Below are positions 45,199 to 54,557 of a stretch of DNA of 64,000 nt, one piece after another. The stretch comes from Alicyclobacillus contaminans DSM 17975. Its GTDB lineage: Bacteria > Bacillota > Bacilli > Alicyclobacillales > Alicyclobacillaceae. Under the pieces are notes generated by a model that searched no databases, was not told the origin of the DNA, and saw only the letters and a program-made list of their open reading frames with translations. The DNA lies in assembly GCF_000429525.1 (NCBI RefSeq), contig NZ_AUCA01000006.1, positions 35,178-99,177 on the forward strand, in the 5' to 3' direction. How positions within the stretch are numbered: position 1 is the stretch's first letter; each line of letters starts with the position of its first letter. The position numbers were made by a program, and so were the translations under genes.

Positions 45199-48100
45199 TT
45201 ACAAGGAAAGCAACGAGTTGCGGACTTCGGAAGATCGACTTGTCAGTTCTTGCGTGACCGCAACACCGCGTTCCATATCTTCGATGTTTTTGTTCACGAG
45301 CCGCCTTGTCCGATCCATGGCCTGTACAACGATCTCGAGTTCCTTCAATTGTGAATCCGTGGCCCGTGTCACCTCTCCAGCCTGCTTTGATGCGTCCTCA
45401 ACGAATCCTACAATCTGCCCAATCCGTTCTCCTTGCATCTTTGTCGCCACACTTAATTGACGCATTTGCTCCCGAGTATTTACGACGCCATTGACAATCG
45501 CGTCGACACCGACCGTTTGTTCCTTGGTGGCCTTCGTCACGAGTTCTGCCTGAGTCGTAATAGATTCGACGGCTTGGATAATATCCTTAGCCTGTTTCGC
45601 TTGTTTCACCGTTGCCTCCGCGACCTGACCCATTTGCTCCCGAGCATTCTCTACGCTCCTTGCAATTTCCACGATCGCCGCCGCGGCTTCCTTGGTTGCT
45701 TGCGTGACCATGTCTGCATGGCGTGTAACATTCTCAATGGCGCCGATGATGACTTTGCTTTGCTCCGTTTGCTCCACCATGGAAACTGTCACCTGCCGGA
45801 CCTGTTCCCGAGTATTGGTCACACCTTTCACGATCTCCTCTACGCCAGCCGCCTGCTCTTTGGTCGCTTGCGTAATGAGGTCGGCTTGGTTCTTCACGTT
45901 TTCGGCTGCTTCGGTGATGTTTTGCGCTTGTTTCTCCTGCTCTGCGATGGCGACGGTCACTTCGCGCACCTGCCCGCGGGCGTTGGCCGCTCCTTTAATG
46001 ATTTCCTCTACACCAGAGGCCTGTTCTTTCGTCGCTTGTGTGACCAGAGCCGCCTGCTTCCTCACGTCTTCAACCGCTATGATAATATCCTGACTGTGCT
46101 TGGCTTGTTCCACCGTCGCGGACGTGACCTGACGAACCTGTTCGCGAGCGTTTGTAAGTCCTCGAATGATCTCTTCCACACCGGCGGCTTGCTCTGTGGT
46201 CGCTTGCGCCACAAAAACCGTTTGGTCTTTGACTTCCTGCACGGCATTGACAATGTCTTGTGCCTGCTTGGCCTGTTCGACAGTCGCCACCGTCACCTGT
46301 CGGACCTGCTCTCGAGCATTCTGAATGCCTTTAATAATTTCATCAACACCCGCCGCCTGCTCCTTTGTGGCTTGCGTAATCATTGCAGTCTGGTTCGCCA
46401 CGTTATCAACGGCTTTGACGATGTGTTCACTGCCCTTGGCCTGTTCCTCTGTCGCCGACGTAACCTGTCGAATTTCTTCCGCAATCTTTTCGATACCTGT
46501 TACGATTTTCACGATGGATTCTCCAGCTTCGTGAGCCAGACGATTTCCCTGCTCTACCTTTTGCGTTCCCACTTCAATGGCTTTGACAGCTTCCGACGTT
46601 TCTTCTTGGATCCCCATGATGAGTGCGGCAATTTCTTTTGTCGCCGTAGCCGAACGTTCCGCCAGCTTCCGGACTTCCTCAGCGACTACGGCAAATCCCT
46701 TGCCGTGTTCACCAGCTCGTGCTGCTTCAATGGCCGCATTTAAGGCGAGAAGATTGGTTTGTTCTGCAATATCATCGATAACCTCAATGATGCTCCCAAT
46801 TTCCGAGGAGCGCTTCCCGAGATTTTTCATCACATTCGAGGCGGAGTAAATCACACCAGAAATTTCCTTCATCCCATCCACGGATTGCTGAACCGATTTT
46901 TGTCCTTCTTGAGCATCGGTCAGGATCTTGTCGCTGAGTTCGCTTATGGCTCTCGCATTGCCAGCCACCTGCTCGATGGAAGCGGCCATTTGTTGAACGA
47001 TGGCCGAGGTCTCGGTGGCATTTTTTTGGAGTCCATCCGCAGCATCGGCCACACCTTTGATGGATTGGCTCATCTGTTCAATGGATGCGGAGATTTGCTC
47101 CACAGAGCTGGCTGTACTCTGAGCGTTGCCGGCCACTTGCTGAACGGAAGCGGCTATCTCCTGAATTGCATGAGACATCTCTTCAGCCGAGGCAGTTAGA
47201 CTTTCGGCGTTCCCCGCCACACCTTTGATAGACATGCCCATTTGTTCAATCGAAGCCGAAATTTGCTCAACGGAACCCGCTGCACTTTCCGCGTTCCCTG
47301 CCACCTGTTGAATGGAGGCCGCCATTTCCTGTATCGCCGTCGAAGTTTCTTCAGCGGAAGCGGTCATGCTTTCGGCATTCCCGGCCACGCCCTTGATGGA
47401 CTTGCCCATTTGCTCAATGGAAGCCGAGATTTGTTCGACAGAGCTCGCCGCACTGGCGGCGTTGCCGGCCACCTGTTGAATGGAGGCGGCCATTTCCTGA
47501 ATCGCCGCCGACGTCTCTTCAGCGGAAGCGGTCATGCTTTCAGCATTCCCGGCCACGCCCTTGATGGACTTGCCCATTTGCTCAATCGAAGCCGAGATTT
47601 GTTCGACAGAGCTCGCCGCACTGGCGGCGTTGCCGGCCACCTGTTGAATGGAGGCAGCCATTTCCTGAATCGCCGCCGACGTCTCTTCAGCGGAAGCGGT
47701 CATGCTTTCAGCATTTCCTGCCACGCCTTTGATAGACTGGCTCATCTCCTCCATCGCGGCAGAGATTTGTTCGACAGAGCTCGCCGCACTATCAGCATTT
47801 CCAGCCACTTGTTGAATGGAGGCGGCCATTTCCTGAATTGCGGCCGAAGTGTCGTGAACGGAGGCAGTCATACTTTCGGCATTCCCTGCCACGCCTTTGA
47901 TAGATTTACTCATTTCCTCGATCGAAGCAGAGATTTGTTCGATGGAAGCAGCTGTACTCTCCGCATTACCGGTAACTTGTTGAATTGACACCGAGACCTC
48001 TTCCAGGTTGGACAAGGCCTTTTGTGTTAAGGAACTTACATGTCCCGCATTCTTGGCAGCATCGCTAATTGACGTGCTGATGCCATCGAGGATCATATCT

Positions 48101-48249
48101 GTAGAATCTAGGGCCGCCGATTGTTCACTCACTCCTTCAGAAATCTGTTCGGCAATGGAAGACAAATTTCTCAAGCTTTGCTCAATACCTGTAAAAGCAT
48201 TGCGTACGTGAGAAACTTTTTTCTTCATCGTTGCTGCAAAAATGGCCAT
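45199..48249 (-). CDS. giant sensorless methyl-accepting chemotaxis protein with dual 56-residue repeat arrays
   Basis: This 1016-residue protein has no transmembrane helix and no sensor domain; it is coiled coil nearly end to end. The conserved MCP hairpin tip ([34 protein letters not shown]) sits at residues about 495-532, almost exactly mid-protein. Before it, six repeats of exactly 56 residues begin at 102, 158, 214, 270, 326 and 382 ([12 protein letters not shown]). After it, seven 56-residue repeats of a different sequence begin at 626, 682, 738, 794, 850, 906 and 962 ([13 protein letters not shown]). 56 equals eight heptads. Each arm is roughly 500 residues, more than twice any common receptor class I know. 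It lies between cheA and cheR and is presumably their partner. Confidence 0.93.
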   Translation of the reverse strand: MAIFAATMKKKVSHVRNAFTGIEQSLRNLSSIAEQISEGVSEQSAALDSTDMILDGISTSISDAAKNAGHVSSLTQKALSNLEEVSVSIQQVTGNAESTAASIEQISASIEEMSKSIKGVAGNAESMTASVHDTSAAIQEMAASIQQVAGNADSAASSVEQISAAMEEMSQSIKGVAGNAESMTASAEETSAAIQEMAASIQQVAGNAASAASSVEQISASIEQMGKSIKGVAGNAESMTASAEETSAAIQEMAASIQQVAGNAASAASSVEQISASIEQMGKSIKGVAGNAESMTASAEETSTAIQEMAASIQQVAGNAESAAGSVEQISASIEQMGMSIKGVAGNAESLTASAEEMSHAIQEIAASVQQVAGNAQSTASSVEQISASIEQMSQSIKGVADAADGLQKNATETSAIVQQMAASIEQVAGNARAISELSDKILTDAQEGQKSVQQSVDGMKEISGVIYSASNVMKNLGKRSSEIGSIIEVIDDIAEQTNLLALNAAIEAARAGEHGKGFAVVAEEVRKLAERSATATKEIAALIMGIQEETSEAVKAIEVGTQKVEQGNRLAHEAGESIVKIVTGIEKIAEEIRQVTSATEEQAKGSEHIVKAVDNVANQTAMITQATKEQAAGVDEIIKGIQNAREQVRQVTVATVEQAKQAQDIVNAVQEVKDQTVFVAQATTEQAAGVEEIIRGLTNAREQVRQVTSATVEQAKHSQDIIIAVEDVRKQAALVTQATKEQASGVEEIIKGAANARGQVREVTVAIAEQEKQAQNITEAAENVKNQADLITQATKEQAAGVEEIVKGVTNTREQVRQVTVSMVEQTEQSKVIIGAIENVTRHADMVTQATKEAAAAIVEIARSVENAREQMGQVAEATVKQAKQAKDIIQAVESITTQAELVTKATKEQTVGVDAIVNGVVNTREQMRQLSVATKMQGERIGQIVGFVEDASKQAGEVTRATDSQLKELEIVVQAMDRTRRLVNKNIEDMERGVAVTQELTSRSSEVRNSLLSL
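45202..46458 (-). repeat. C-arm tandem repeat array of the giant receptor
   Basis: About 7.5 units of 168 bp (56 codons) encode [18 protein letters not shown] repeats. Units are diverged from one another more than those in the N-arm array. Confidence 0.85.
46939..47946 (-). repeat. N-arm tandem repeat array of the giant receptor
   Basis: Six units of 168 bp encode [16 protein letters not shown] repeats. The two central units (about 47275-47610) are almost identical in DNA, indicating recent duplication or gene conversion. Confidence 0.9.
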
Positions 48250-48268
48250 TGAATTGTCACCCTTCCCC

Positions 48269-50305
48269 TCAGACAGTTATATGTCCAGCCGCAGCGTTGC
48301 GGCTGTCAATCAATCTTGCGACTCCAACGACGTCAAGAATCGGCGCCACATTGCCATCACCAAGAATCGTTACTCCAGAAATCCCCTCCACCTTACCGAT
48401 ATAGGAACCCAAGGGCTTAACGACGATCTCTTGATTACCAATCAATTCATCCACGACAAGTCCCAGTCGCTTCTCAGCCACACCGACGATGACAATCGAA
48501 AGGTGTTTCTTCTGTCGATCGCTTCGTCGAAATCCAAAGTAATCGTGCAACCAAACGACCGGAAGCGCCCGCTCTCGGACGACTGCCATGGGTTGGCCCT
48601 TCACCAAGTTGATTTCTTCTTCCGGTACACGGACAATTTCCACAACGCTGCCCATGGGCAGGACGTAGGTGTGTTTTCCGAATTTAACCAGAAGACCCGT
48701 TATAATGGCCAGTGTGAGTGGCAGTTTAATCGTAAATTTGGTCCCCTTGCCGACACGACTTTCGACATCAATGAGCCCGTTCAGCTTCTCAATGTGCTCC
48801 CGGACGATATCCATGCCCACACCACGACCAGAAACATCGCTGATGTTTTCCGCCGTAGAGAAGCCTGGCCTGTATATCAATTGAATCGCGTCGTGATCTG
48901 TCAGCCCTTCCGCCTCTTGCTCGGAAATAATCCCCTTGCGAATTGCTGAAGCCTTGATCTTTTGCGGGTCAATCCCGGCGCCATCATCCTCAATGGTGAT
49001 CACGACTTGGTTTTCTTGGTGAGATGCCGCGATCCGAAGAGTGCCCTTGGTCGGCTTCCCGGCAATCTTCCGATCCTCAACCGGCTCAATTCCGTGGTCG
49101 AGCGCGTTTCGTATTAGGTGAATCAGCGGATCGCTGATTTCCTCGATAACCGTTCGGTCGAGCTCCGTTTCTTGCCCAACGAGTTCAAGGTGTACTTCCT
49201 TTTCCAGGCTATGCGCCAAGTCCCGTACCAACCGTGGAAAGCGATTGAACAACTGCTCAATGGGTAACATACGAATTTTCATCACACTTTCCTGAAGTTC
49301 ACCAACAACCCGGATGAGATGATGCGAGATTTGTTCCATATCTCCGACGGTCTCGTCCGTTCTGTAGCGGTCACGCAGTACCTTCCCTGCCTGAGCAATT
49401 CTGGTCTGGTCAATGACCAACTCCCCAACCAAATTCATCAACTGTTCAAGCCGATCCACATCCACCCGAACCATATGTACCGTGCGCTTGATGTCTTTTG
49501 GAACAGATGGAGGTTGGTCGATCGTCACCATCTCAGCAGTTACAGTGCCTACTGCCTGTCGAATAAATGGTTTGATCCGAACCGCCTGGATATCTACGAA
49601 CTCACGGATAGTTTGATCAAGCTCATCCGGATCCAAATGAGTGTCAAGTAGATAGGTCACCTGCCCTACCTGGCTATCGTCGATTTCGAGATGATGTAGG
49701 TCAGGTAAAGTGGCAATGACCGTCCCCATATCATGCAGTTGCCTCAACACAAGATGAGCACGGGCGAATTTCATCTCACATGCCGGGTTAATGTCTACCT
49801 CACATATCCACACATGTCGCCCCTTCTCAATCGCGTCATCCACCTGTGACGCTTGTTCTTCATCAAGCACAAGCGATTCTCTTGGTCCACTGGGTGGAAC
49901 AATCGTCAAAACTCCATCGGTTAGCAGGTTATGCAACGCCTCGATGACAGATCGCGTGTCAGTCTGGATACCACCTCCACTCACAACTTCATTCCTGATA
50001 TATTGCAGTCGGTCCAAACACTGAAAAAGTATGTCGACCATTTGCCTGGTCACTGACAAACGGCCCTGACGGAGCTGTTCCAACACATCTTCCATCTTAT
50101 GGACCAACAGTTTCATTTCTTCAAATCCCATGGCAGCTGAGGAACCCTTTAAGGTATGCGCAACACGAAAGAGACTTTGAATGACCTCCGGCGAATCACC
50201 GTGATCTTCTAATCGCAAAAGCCCTTGTTCCAAGAGTTGGATTTGTTCATCGACCTCTTCAAGAAATGCCCCCATCAGTTCTGAACGATCAAACCCGAAA
50301 TTCAT
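48269..50305 (-). CDS. cheA: chemotaxis histidine kinase CheA
   Basis: CheA phosphorylates CheY/CheB in response to receptors. The 678-residue protein has a P1 HPt domain with phospho-His50 ([15 protein letters not shown]), a P2-like region (about 150-250), the dimerisation domain ([15 protein letters not shown]), a GHKL ATPase ([37 protein letters not shown]) and a C-terminal CheW-like domain from about residue 535. GGTGAGG precedes ATG. It lies 9 bp after cheW and 19 bp before the receptor. All expected functional residues are present. Confidence 0.96.
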   Translation of the reverse strand: MNFGFDRSELMGAFLEEVDEQIQLLEQGLLRLEDHGDSPEVIQSLFRVAHTLKGSSAAMGFEEMKLLVHKMEDVLEQLRQGRLSVTRQMVDILFQCLDRLQYIRNEVVSGGGIQTDTRSVIEALHNLLTDGVLTIVPPSGPRESLVLDEEQASQVDDAIEKGRHVWICEVDINPACEMKFARAHLVLRQLHDMGTVIATLPDLHHLEIDDSQVGQVTYLLDTHLDPDELDQTIREFVDIQAVRIKPFIRQAVGTVTAEMVTIDQPPSVPKDIKRTVHMVRVDVDRLEQLMNLVGELVIDQTRIAQAGKVLRDRYRTDETVGDMEQISHHLIRVVGELQESVMKIRMLPIEQLFNRFPRLVRDLAHSLEKEVHLELVGQETELDRTVIEEISDPLIHLIRNALDHGIEPVEDRKIAGKPTKGTLRIAASHQENQVVITIEDDGAGIDPQKIKASAIRKGIISEQEAEGLTDHDAIQLIYRPGFSTAENISDVSGRGVGMDIVREHIEKLNGLIDVESRVGKGTKFTIKLPLTLAIITGLLVKFGKHTYVLPMGSVVEIVRVPEEEINLVKGQPMAVVRERALPVVWLHDYFGFRRSDRQKKHLSIVIVGVAEKRLGLVVDELIGNQEIVVKPLGSYIGKVEGISGVTILGDGNVAPILDVVGVARLIDSRNAAAGHITV

Positions 50306-50314
50306 GGCCTCACC

Positions 50315-50728
50315 TTACCCCATCAAGATTTGTGGAATGTTGAGTAAACTGATAAGACCATGTTCCGAGTGACCGATTCCGCTCAAATATGAGACATCAA
50401 CCGCGGAAAAATCATTCGGTGGAGGCTGAATATCGGTAAATGTAGTGACTCGAGTGACCCCGTCCACTACGATACCGACCTGTTCTTCATCTCGATTCAC
50501 CACAACAATACGTGTTGATTTTGTTACAGGGGCCTCTTCCATTCCGAATCTTTTACGGAGGCTAATCACAGGGACGATCTTCCCCCGAAGATTAATGACA
50601 CCTTCGAAAAACGAGACGGTGTTTGGCAGCTCCGTGATCGTCTGCATTTTTATTACTTCATAAACGTCATGAATTCGGATCGCGTACTTCTCTTGACCCA
50701 ATTCAATGACAACATACTGATTTTCCAC
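50315..50728 (-). CDS. cheW: chemotaxis adaptor CheW
   Basis: CheW bridges receptors and CheA. The protein of about 137 residues is a single CheW domain: YVVIELGQEKYAIRIHDVYEVI, FFEGVINLRGKIVPVISLRKRFG and VGIVVDGVTRVTTF. Start chosen at GTG (VENQYVV) with GGAAGGTGG upstream; a GTG seven codons earlier is too close to its only purine-rich site. It heads the cheWA-mcp-RB run, 180 bp after the EAL gene. Confidence 0.93.
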   Translation of the reverse strand: MENQYVVIELGQEKYAIRIHDVYEVIKMQTITELPNTVSFFEGVINLRGKIVPVISLRKRFGMEEAPVTKSTRIVVVNRDEEQVGIVVDGVTRVTTFTDIQPPPNDFSAVDVSYLSGIGHSEHGLISLLNIPQILMG

Positions 50729-50910
50729 CTCAACCACCTTCCAAATCACCCCTTAATAGGGAACTAAACAAATCATTGTTTCACAGTTCTTGTCTCCCAC
50801 CTCCTCATCGTCCGCAGGTCTTGCCTACGCACCGTGCGCCACCCGAATGTGCACTGCCCTCGACGGCACGCAAAATGGCATGCGCCAGCCGGGGAGGTTC
50901 AAAAGTTCCG

Positions 50911-51777
50911 TCAGAAATCTGAGCCCTCCGTCTGACGATGCCAGTCAGGGAGACTGGAGAAGGGCAAGGGAGGACTCCAGTAGTACCCCTGACTCAACGA
51001 AATCCCCATCGCCTGAACGGCCGCCAAATCGGCAGCATCCTCGACGCCTTCAGCGATGATGGAATCCGTCGAGTCAACGTAAGCCGCCAGACATGACAAC
51101 AGATCCTGTTTCGCGCGAGACTTGGAGACGCCCTGAACCAGCGTACGGTCCAACTTGACAAAGTCGGGTTGAAGCTGGACCAGTGCGTTCAGGTTCGCCC
51201 CGCTCGCGCCCACGTCGTCGATGGCTATCCTGATTCCAAACGACCGAAGATTGTGTAACGATTCGGCGAGTGTCAGGAGATGATAATCGAAGGGGATGAA
51301 TTCCACCAGTTCCAGCACCAGTTGTTCCGGTCTGCAGAGGCCATTACGAAACAGGAACTCTAACACGTGCAGGAAAGAACGGTCAAAGTCAACGATGGTA
51401 GTCGGAAGAATGTTGACGAACAACATCAAACGGGAGAGTTCATGGCCCAACTGCATATCCGTGACAGCCATCTTCAACACACGGACATCCGCGTCGACGG
51501 AACGGCGTCTCGCAAATGCTTCGCGAAACCACTCGTCGGGCCGCACCGGCACTCCGTTCACCTGTGGACGGATCAACGCTTCGTGACCCACAGCACGCCG
51601 AGAGACATGGTCAACAATTGGTTGATACACCATGTTCACGATGGTTCGGGAAAACAGATTGTCACACCAGGATGAATTAGAGGTATTACTGGATAAATAT
51701 TCATTTAGAGGGAGTTTACCCCCCCCCCCCCCCCGAAGAGGGGTTTTATGTATGTTTTGTAACCAATTACCCTTCAC
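50911..51777 (-). CDS. EAL-domain cyclic di-GMP phosphodiesterase
   Basis: This is a 288-residue protein that is almost entirely one EAL domain. Catalytic signatures appear complete: GHEALIR (residues 64-70), LFVNIL, LELVEF, IAIDDVGASGANL, FVKLDR, IAEGVED and SQGYYW. It should hydrolyse c-di-GMP to pGpG. The GTG start gives an N-terminal leader that reads through a 16-G run (RGGGGG, residues 15-20); loss or gain of one G would shift the frame ahead of the domain. A Met at residue 49 is a downstream alternative but lacks a ribosome site. A c-di-GMP riboswitch and sigma-A promoter lie upstream. Confidence 0.88.
   Translation of the reverse strand: MKGNWLQNIHKTPLRGGGGGKLPLNEYLSSNTSNSSWCDNLFSRTIVNMVYQPIVDHVSRRAVGHEALIRPQVNGVPVRPDEWFREAFARRRSVDADVRVLKMAVTDMQLGHELSRLMLFVNILPTTIVDFDRSFLHVLEFLFRNGLCRPEQLVLELVEFIPFDYHLLTLAESLHNLRSFGIRIAIDDVGASGANLNALVQLQPDFVKLDRTLVQGVSKSRAKQDLLSCLAAYVDSTDSIIAEGVEDAADLAAVQAMGISLSQGYYWSPPLPFSSLPDWHRQTEGSDF
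51719..51734 (-). repeat. homopolymeric G16 tract in EAL gene leader
   Basis: There are 16 consecutive C on the plus strand (G on the coding strand) near the 5' end of the EAL reading frame. Such runs mutate by slippage. Just upstream on the coding strand lies CCCCTCTTCGGGG, which can fold into the tract. Confidence 0.9.
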
Positions 51778-51892
51778 GCTATCACTCTATTCGTTATATA
51801 TTCTCTATTTCTTACCGCCAAGCCCGTCTTACCTTGTCTAAGACTCTTTTCAATAAATCAATTATTAAAACAATCCAAAAAATAATATATCC

Positions 51893-51937
51893 CGTAAAAG
51901 ACCAAGGGCAACCCCACACCTACGGTAAGGTTGCCCC
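51893..51937 (-). terminator. riboswitch-associated intrinsic terminator
   Basis: The stem GGGCAACC/GGTTGCCC (with flanking G-C pairs) is followed on the minus strand by TTGGTCTTTTA. It sits between the c-di-GMP aptamer and the EAL gene, the usual position of a riboswitch expression platform. Confidence 0.85.
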
Positions 51938-51971
51938 TGTCCAAGAAGTTCTCCATACAAGCTCTTGACGT

Positions 51972-52062
51972 ATACGGCAACCCGGCGATCATAGACAGAT
52001 GCCCCTGTCCGTAGATCCGTGGCTTTGCGTCTCAGCGTTTCCGCTGATTTGCCCTTATTCGT
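51972..52062 (-). ncRNA. cyclic di-GMP-I (GEMM-I) riboswitch aptamer
   Basis: On the minus strand the sequence runs AGGGCAAA..CAGCGGAAACGCUG..ACGCAAAGCC..ACGG..and ends GCCGGGUUGCCG. These are the hallmarks of the c-di-GMP-I riboswitch: a GNRA-capped (GAAA) P1b helix, the conserved ACGCAAAGCC segment and the receptor-containing second helix. It controls the EAL gene and probably the che genes through the downstream terminator. Whether binding turns expression on or off depends on the anti-terminator pairing, which I did not resolve. Confidence 0.9.
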
Positions 52063-52131
52063 ATCACTTTGCGGTCACTCAAGAAAAATAAACGACTGAA
52101 TCCAGATTATTTTACGACACTATTCGACAAT

Positions 52132-52160
52132 AAAATACAATCCGTTCGGCGTCTTGTCAA
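52132..52160 (-). promoter_or_regulatory. sigma-A promoter for riboswitch-EAL-che transcript
   Basis: TTGACA (52155-52160), a 17-nt spacer and TATTTT (52132-52137) on the minus strand. This near-consensus promoter lies about 70 bp upstream of the aptamer. The rest of 52161-52395 shows no feature I can support. Confidence 0.85.
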
Positions 52161-52395
52161 CTATCCGAATGTCTTCGTTTTGTGTGTCTGTGATCATGTT
52201 ATCCCGAAGTTAATTGACCGGTGATTTTCAAGGTGTCCTCGATTTGACGGTTACTTTACACCACCAATTGAGACTTTAACGCAAGCGTCGAACGCAGAGT
52301 GGCATTGGCACAGCAGTATGCATACCATTTCGAAGGATAAAAGTATGTTCAACCAAAAACCGAAAAAACGGTAGTGTCGCGTCAAGACCAGCTAT

Positions 52396-54011
52396 GTAGG
52401 GTCTGCTGAACAGGTCACGAGTTCGCCAGAGCAGTTGAGATCGGACAGCGCTCGAACCACGCAAACACAATGTACAGAAGAAGGCGGAGTCGCCGCTCCA
52501 AGTTCATCACCAGCAGTTGCAGCGCGATAACCGTCTCGCTCGTGGCTCGCAGACGCGCCCGTATCAGACCCAGACCGTACAAACGCTTGCCTTCGCCGAA
52601 CTTTCCTTCAATTGCATTGCGTTCCGCCGCGTCCTGTCTTTCCAGTTTGACTTGTTCCGGGCGTTCTGCCTTCGAGGGACGACCCAGTGGTGGACCGCTT
52701 AAGCGAATCCCGCGTTCCTTGCAGTAACGCAAGTTCTCTCGGTTTCGGTACGCCTTATCCGCTAGCACGGCCTCTGGATAGCAGCCGTGGCGTTCATAGT
52801 AGGCCTCCACCGCATCTTTCAATGTGAGGCCCTCATGGAACCCATCCCAACTCACATGCTCAATCCGTGCGTATCCGCCCACGAGGCTGATGGCCGCTTT
52901 CGCGCCAAACTCGACATTCGCCCGTGCCCTGCCACGCACCATGGGTCGCACGTGGGGCTGCGAGATACTCACGATTCGATCTTCGATGCGGTGTGTTCGT
53001 TTGCGGTACATTTCTTCCTGCTGACGATACAGCTCGTGAATCACCAACAAGTCACGATGTTGTCGGCGATTCAACGCTTGCAAACCAACCTCGTCACGCA
53101 GCATGGCGATGATGCGAAGGTCTCGTGCCACAAAGCGTAGCTTCTTGCCAATGGCCTTGCGAAGTACACGTGGGCTCACACGTCGCTGCTTCGCCACCAT
53201 CAGGTATGCCTTGCGTGCCTTCTCTCGGTATGTGCGCGGTTTTTGTTTGTCAGATTCGCGCACGGAATGCATCACATCGATCATCTGTTCGAGCTTCTCG
53301 CGCGCCTCGTTGAGCAAGGAGAGATCCGTTGGATAGGCAATGTCCGCCGGTGCACATGTAGCATCCAACAGAAGCTTTCCATGGTTGGTCGGACGCTCTG
53401 CAGATTCTGGCGTACTGGGTGAAGCTTCTTTCTCTGAAGGAGGGTTCTGATCGTCGTCTGTATCATTTGAATCGCCTTGTTGATCCTATTCGGCGATGAT
53501 CCATTCATTGACCTGCTTGATGATGTCTGGCCCGAGCCGTTTGCGAAAGTGCACCATAGACGATGGATGAAACGGCGGTTCTTCTTGAAACCGCGGCAGG
53601 CCAATGAAGTACTGAAGGTACGGGTTTTCCGTGATCTGCTCCACGGTTTCACGGTCACTCAAGCCCAAGCGTTCCTGGATGATGAGCGCACCGAGCGCCA
53701 CGCGAACGGAATAAGCCTTCTGGCCTTTCGTCCATGACTTGAACTGTTCGCCATAGTGCTCTTCCACACGCCACCATGGAATCATCTGCGCAAGCTTGAC
53801 CCAACGATTCTCTTTATTCAACTTCCCACCAAACGGCAAGAAGAAATCATCCGGCAACAGGATTTCACGCTCAGACGAACGATACAAAACCTTCCACCTC
53901 ATGTGCACGATTTTTGACGGGTATCACCGAAAATCCATGCACCTGATTTCGACATCAGACGCGCAGAACCCTTGTCCTACAAGGGCTTTTCAATCGTTCA
54001 GCAGTCCCTAC
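52396..54011 (-). mobile_element. IS5-family insertion sequence
   Basis: This 1.6-kb element has 16-bp inverted repeats GTAGGGTCTGCTGAAC and GTAGGGACTGCTGAAC (52396-52411; complement at 53996-54011; one mismatch). It contains one IS5-type transposase frame broken by a stop. I see no matching target duplication in the flanks, which suggests rearrangement after insertion or imprecise end assignment. Confidence 0.8.
52415..53908 (-). pseudogene. IS5-family transposase with in-frame amber stop
   Basis: A continuous frame of about 497 codons is interrupted by a single TAG at 53486-53488 (..WIIAE-stop-DQQGD..). The N-terminal part carries the DUF772-like IS5 domain (IPWWRVEEHYGEQF, PSSMVHFRKRLG). 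The part after the stop has THRIEDRIVSISQPHVRPMVRGRA, VLADKAYRNRENL and IEGKFGEGKRLYGLGLIRA. Both sides are well conserved, so the stop is probably recent. No frameshift accompanies it. Confidence 0.87.
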
Positions 54012-54121
54012 TTGAGCCGCAACTCATGGCATTGCGCGGAGATGCCAGTGGATGGCGAGAAATTCCTGAGTTATGCGGCATTGAAGCGCATGACACATGT
54101 ACTGCTGAAGGCAGCACGGCA

Positions 54122-54501
54122 GTGAACTCAGCGTCTTATGACAGAAACGCGTAGCCGATCGACTGCATTTGCGAAGGCATACATATTATTGATGTCTTCC
54201 CTGCAGGACCTGCATACCCATTTCTCGCGAAAGCGCGTCATTTCTCCAGGAAACCCGCAGAACACACATGATGGAACATATCGATTGATGACGAGTTGAT
54301 CGCCATCCACATAGAATTCAAGCGGCTCGCTGTGAGTGATACCAAGCCGGCGTCGAATACCGACGGGGATTACCAAGCGGCCCAAAGCATCTAATTCTTT
54401 GATTTCATACCATTCCATTTTCCACTTTCCTCCTTCGTGAGGATTGTGGCACGAGATTATGAGCGTGGTCAATAGTGCAGAGAAGAATTTGAGGATTTCT
54501 T
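54122..54501. repeat. direct repeat copy B containing an AbrB-like gene
   Basis: This is the second copy of the 41528-41906 segment, in the same orientation, with one extra T before the start codon and scattered substitutions. The similarity ends abruptly on both sides. Confidence 0.9.
54128..54418 (-). CDS. AbrB/MazE-type transition-state regulator (second copy)
   Basis: This 96-residue near-duplicate of the protein at 41.5 kb has the same AbrB domain and CxxC..CxxC tail. Differences include Trp for Arg at residue 3, Glu for Asp in the segment before ALGRLV, Val for Ile in QLVINRY and Ala for Thr in MYAFANAV. The ATG has the same GAAGGAGGAAAG site. It lies upstream of neither neighbouring operon in an obvious way, so its targets are unknown. 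Confidence 0.92.
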   Translation of the reverse strand: MEWYEIKELDALGRLVIPVGIRRRLGITHSEPLEFYVDGDQLVINRYVPSCVFCGFPGEMTRFREKWVCRSCREDINNMYAFANAVDRLRVSVIRR

Positions 54502-54518
54502 AGAGATGTTGACACATC

Positions 54519-54544
54519 GGAGCGCTCAACATGGCGAGCGCCCC
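54519..54544 (-). terminator. hairpin after KDGP aldolase gene
   Basis: A 9-bp stem GGGGCGCTC/GAGCGCTCC with an 8-nt loop lies 14 bp past the aldolase stop on the minus strand. It is followed by GATGTG rather than a U-tract, so it is a weak terminator candidate. Confidence 0.5.
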
Positions 54545-54557
54545 TGGTTACTGCTGA

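Noticed and set aside
45457..46743. Plus-strand open frame of 428 codons opposite the giant receptor
   Set aside because: Its apparent repeats mirror the 168-bp coding repeats on the other strand; no independent support.
46939..47946. Evenly spaced repeats that might suggest a CRISPR array
   Set aside because: The unit is 168 bp, in frame and protein-coding throughout, with no variable spacers. No CRISPR array or cas gene was seen anywhere in the window.
51719..51755. Plus-strand terminator (CCCC-GAAG-GGGG-TTTT)
   Set aside because: No plus-strand gene lies upstream, so I treat the structure as part of the EAL leader.
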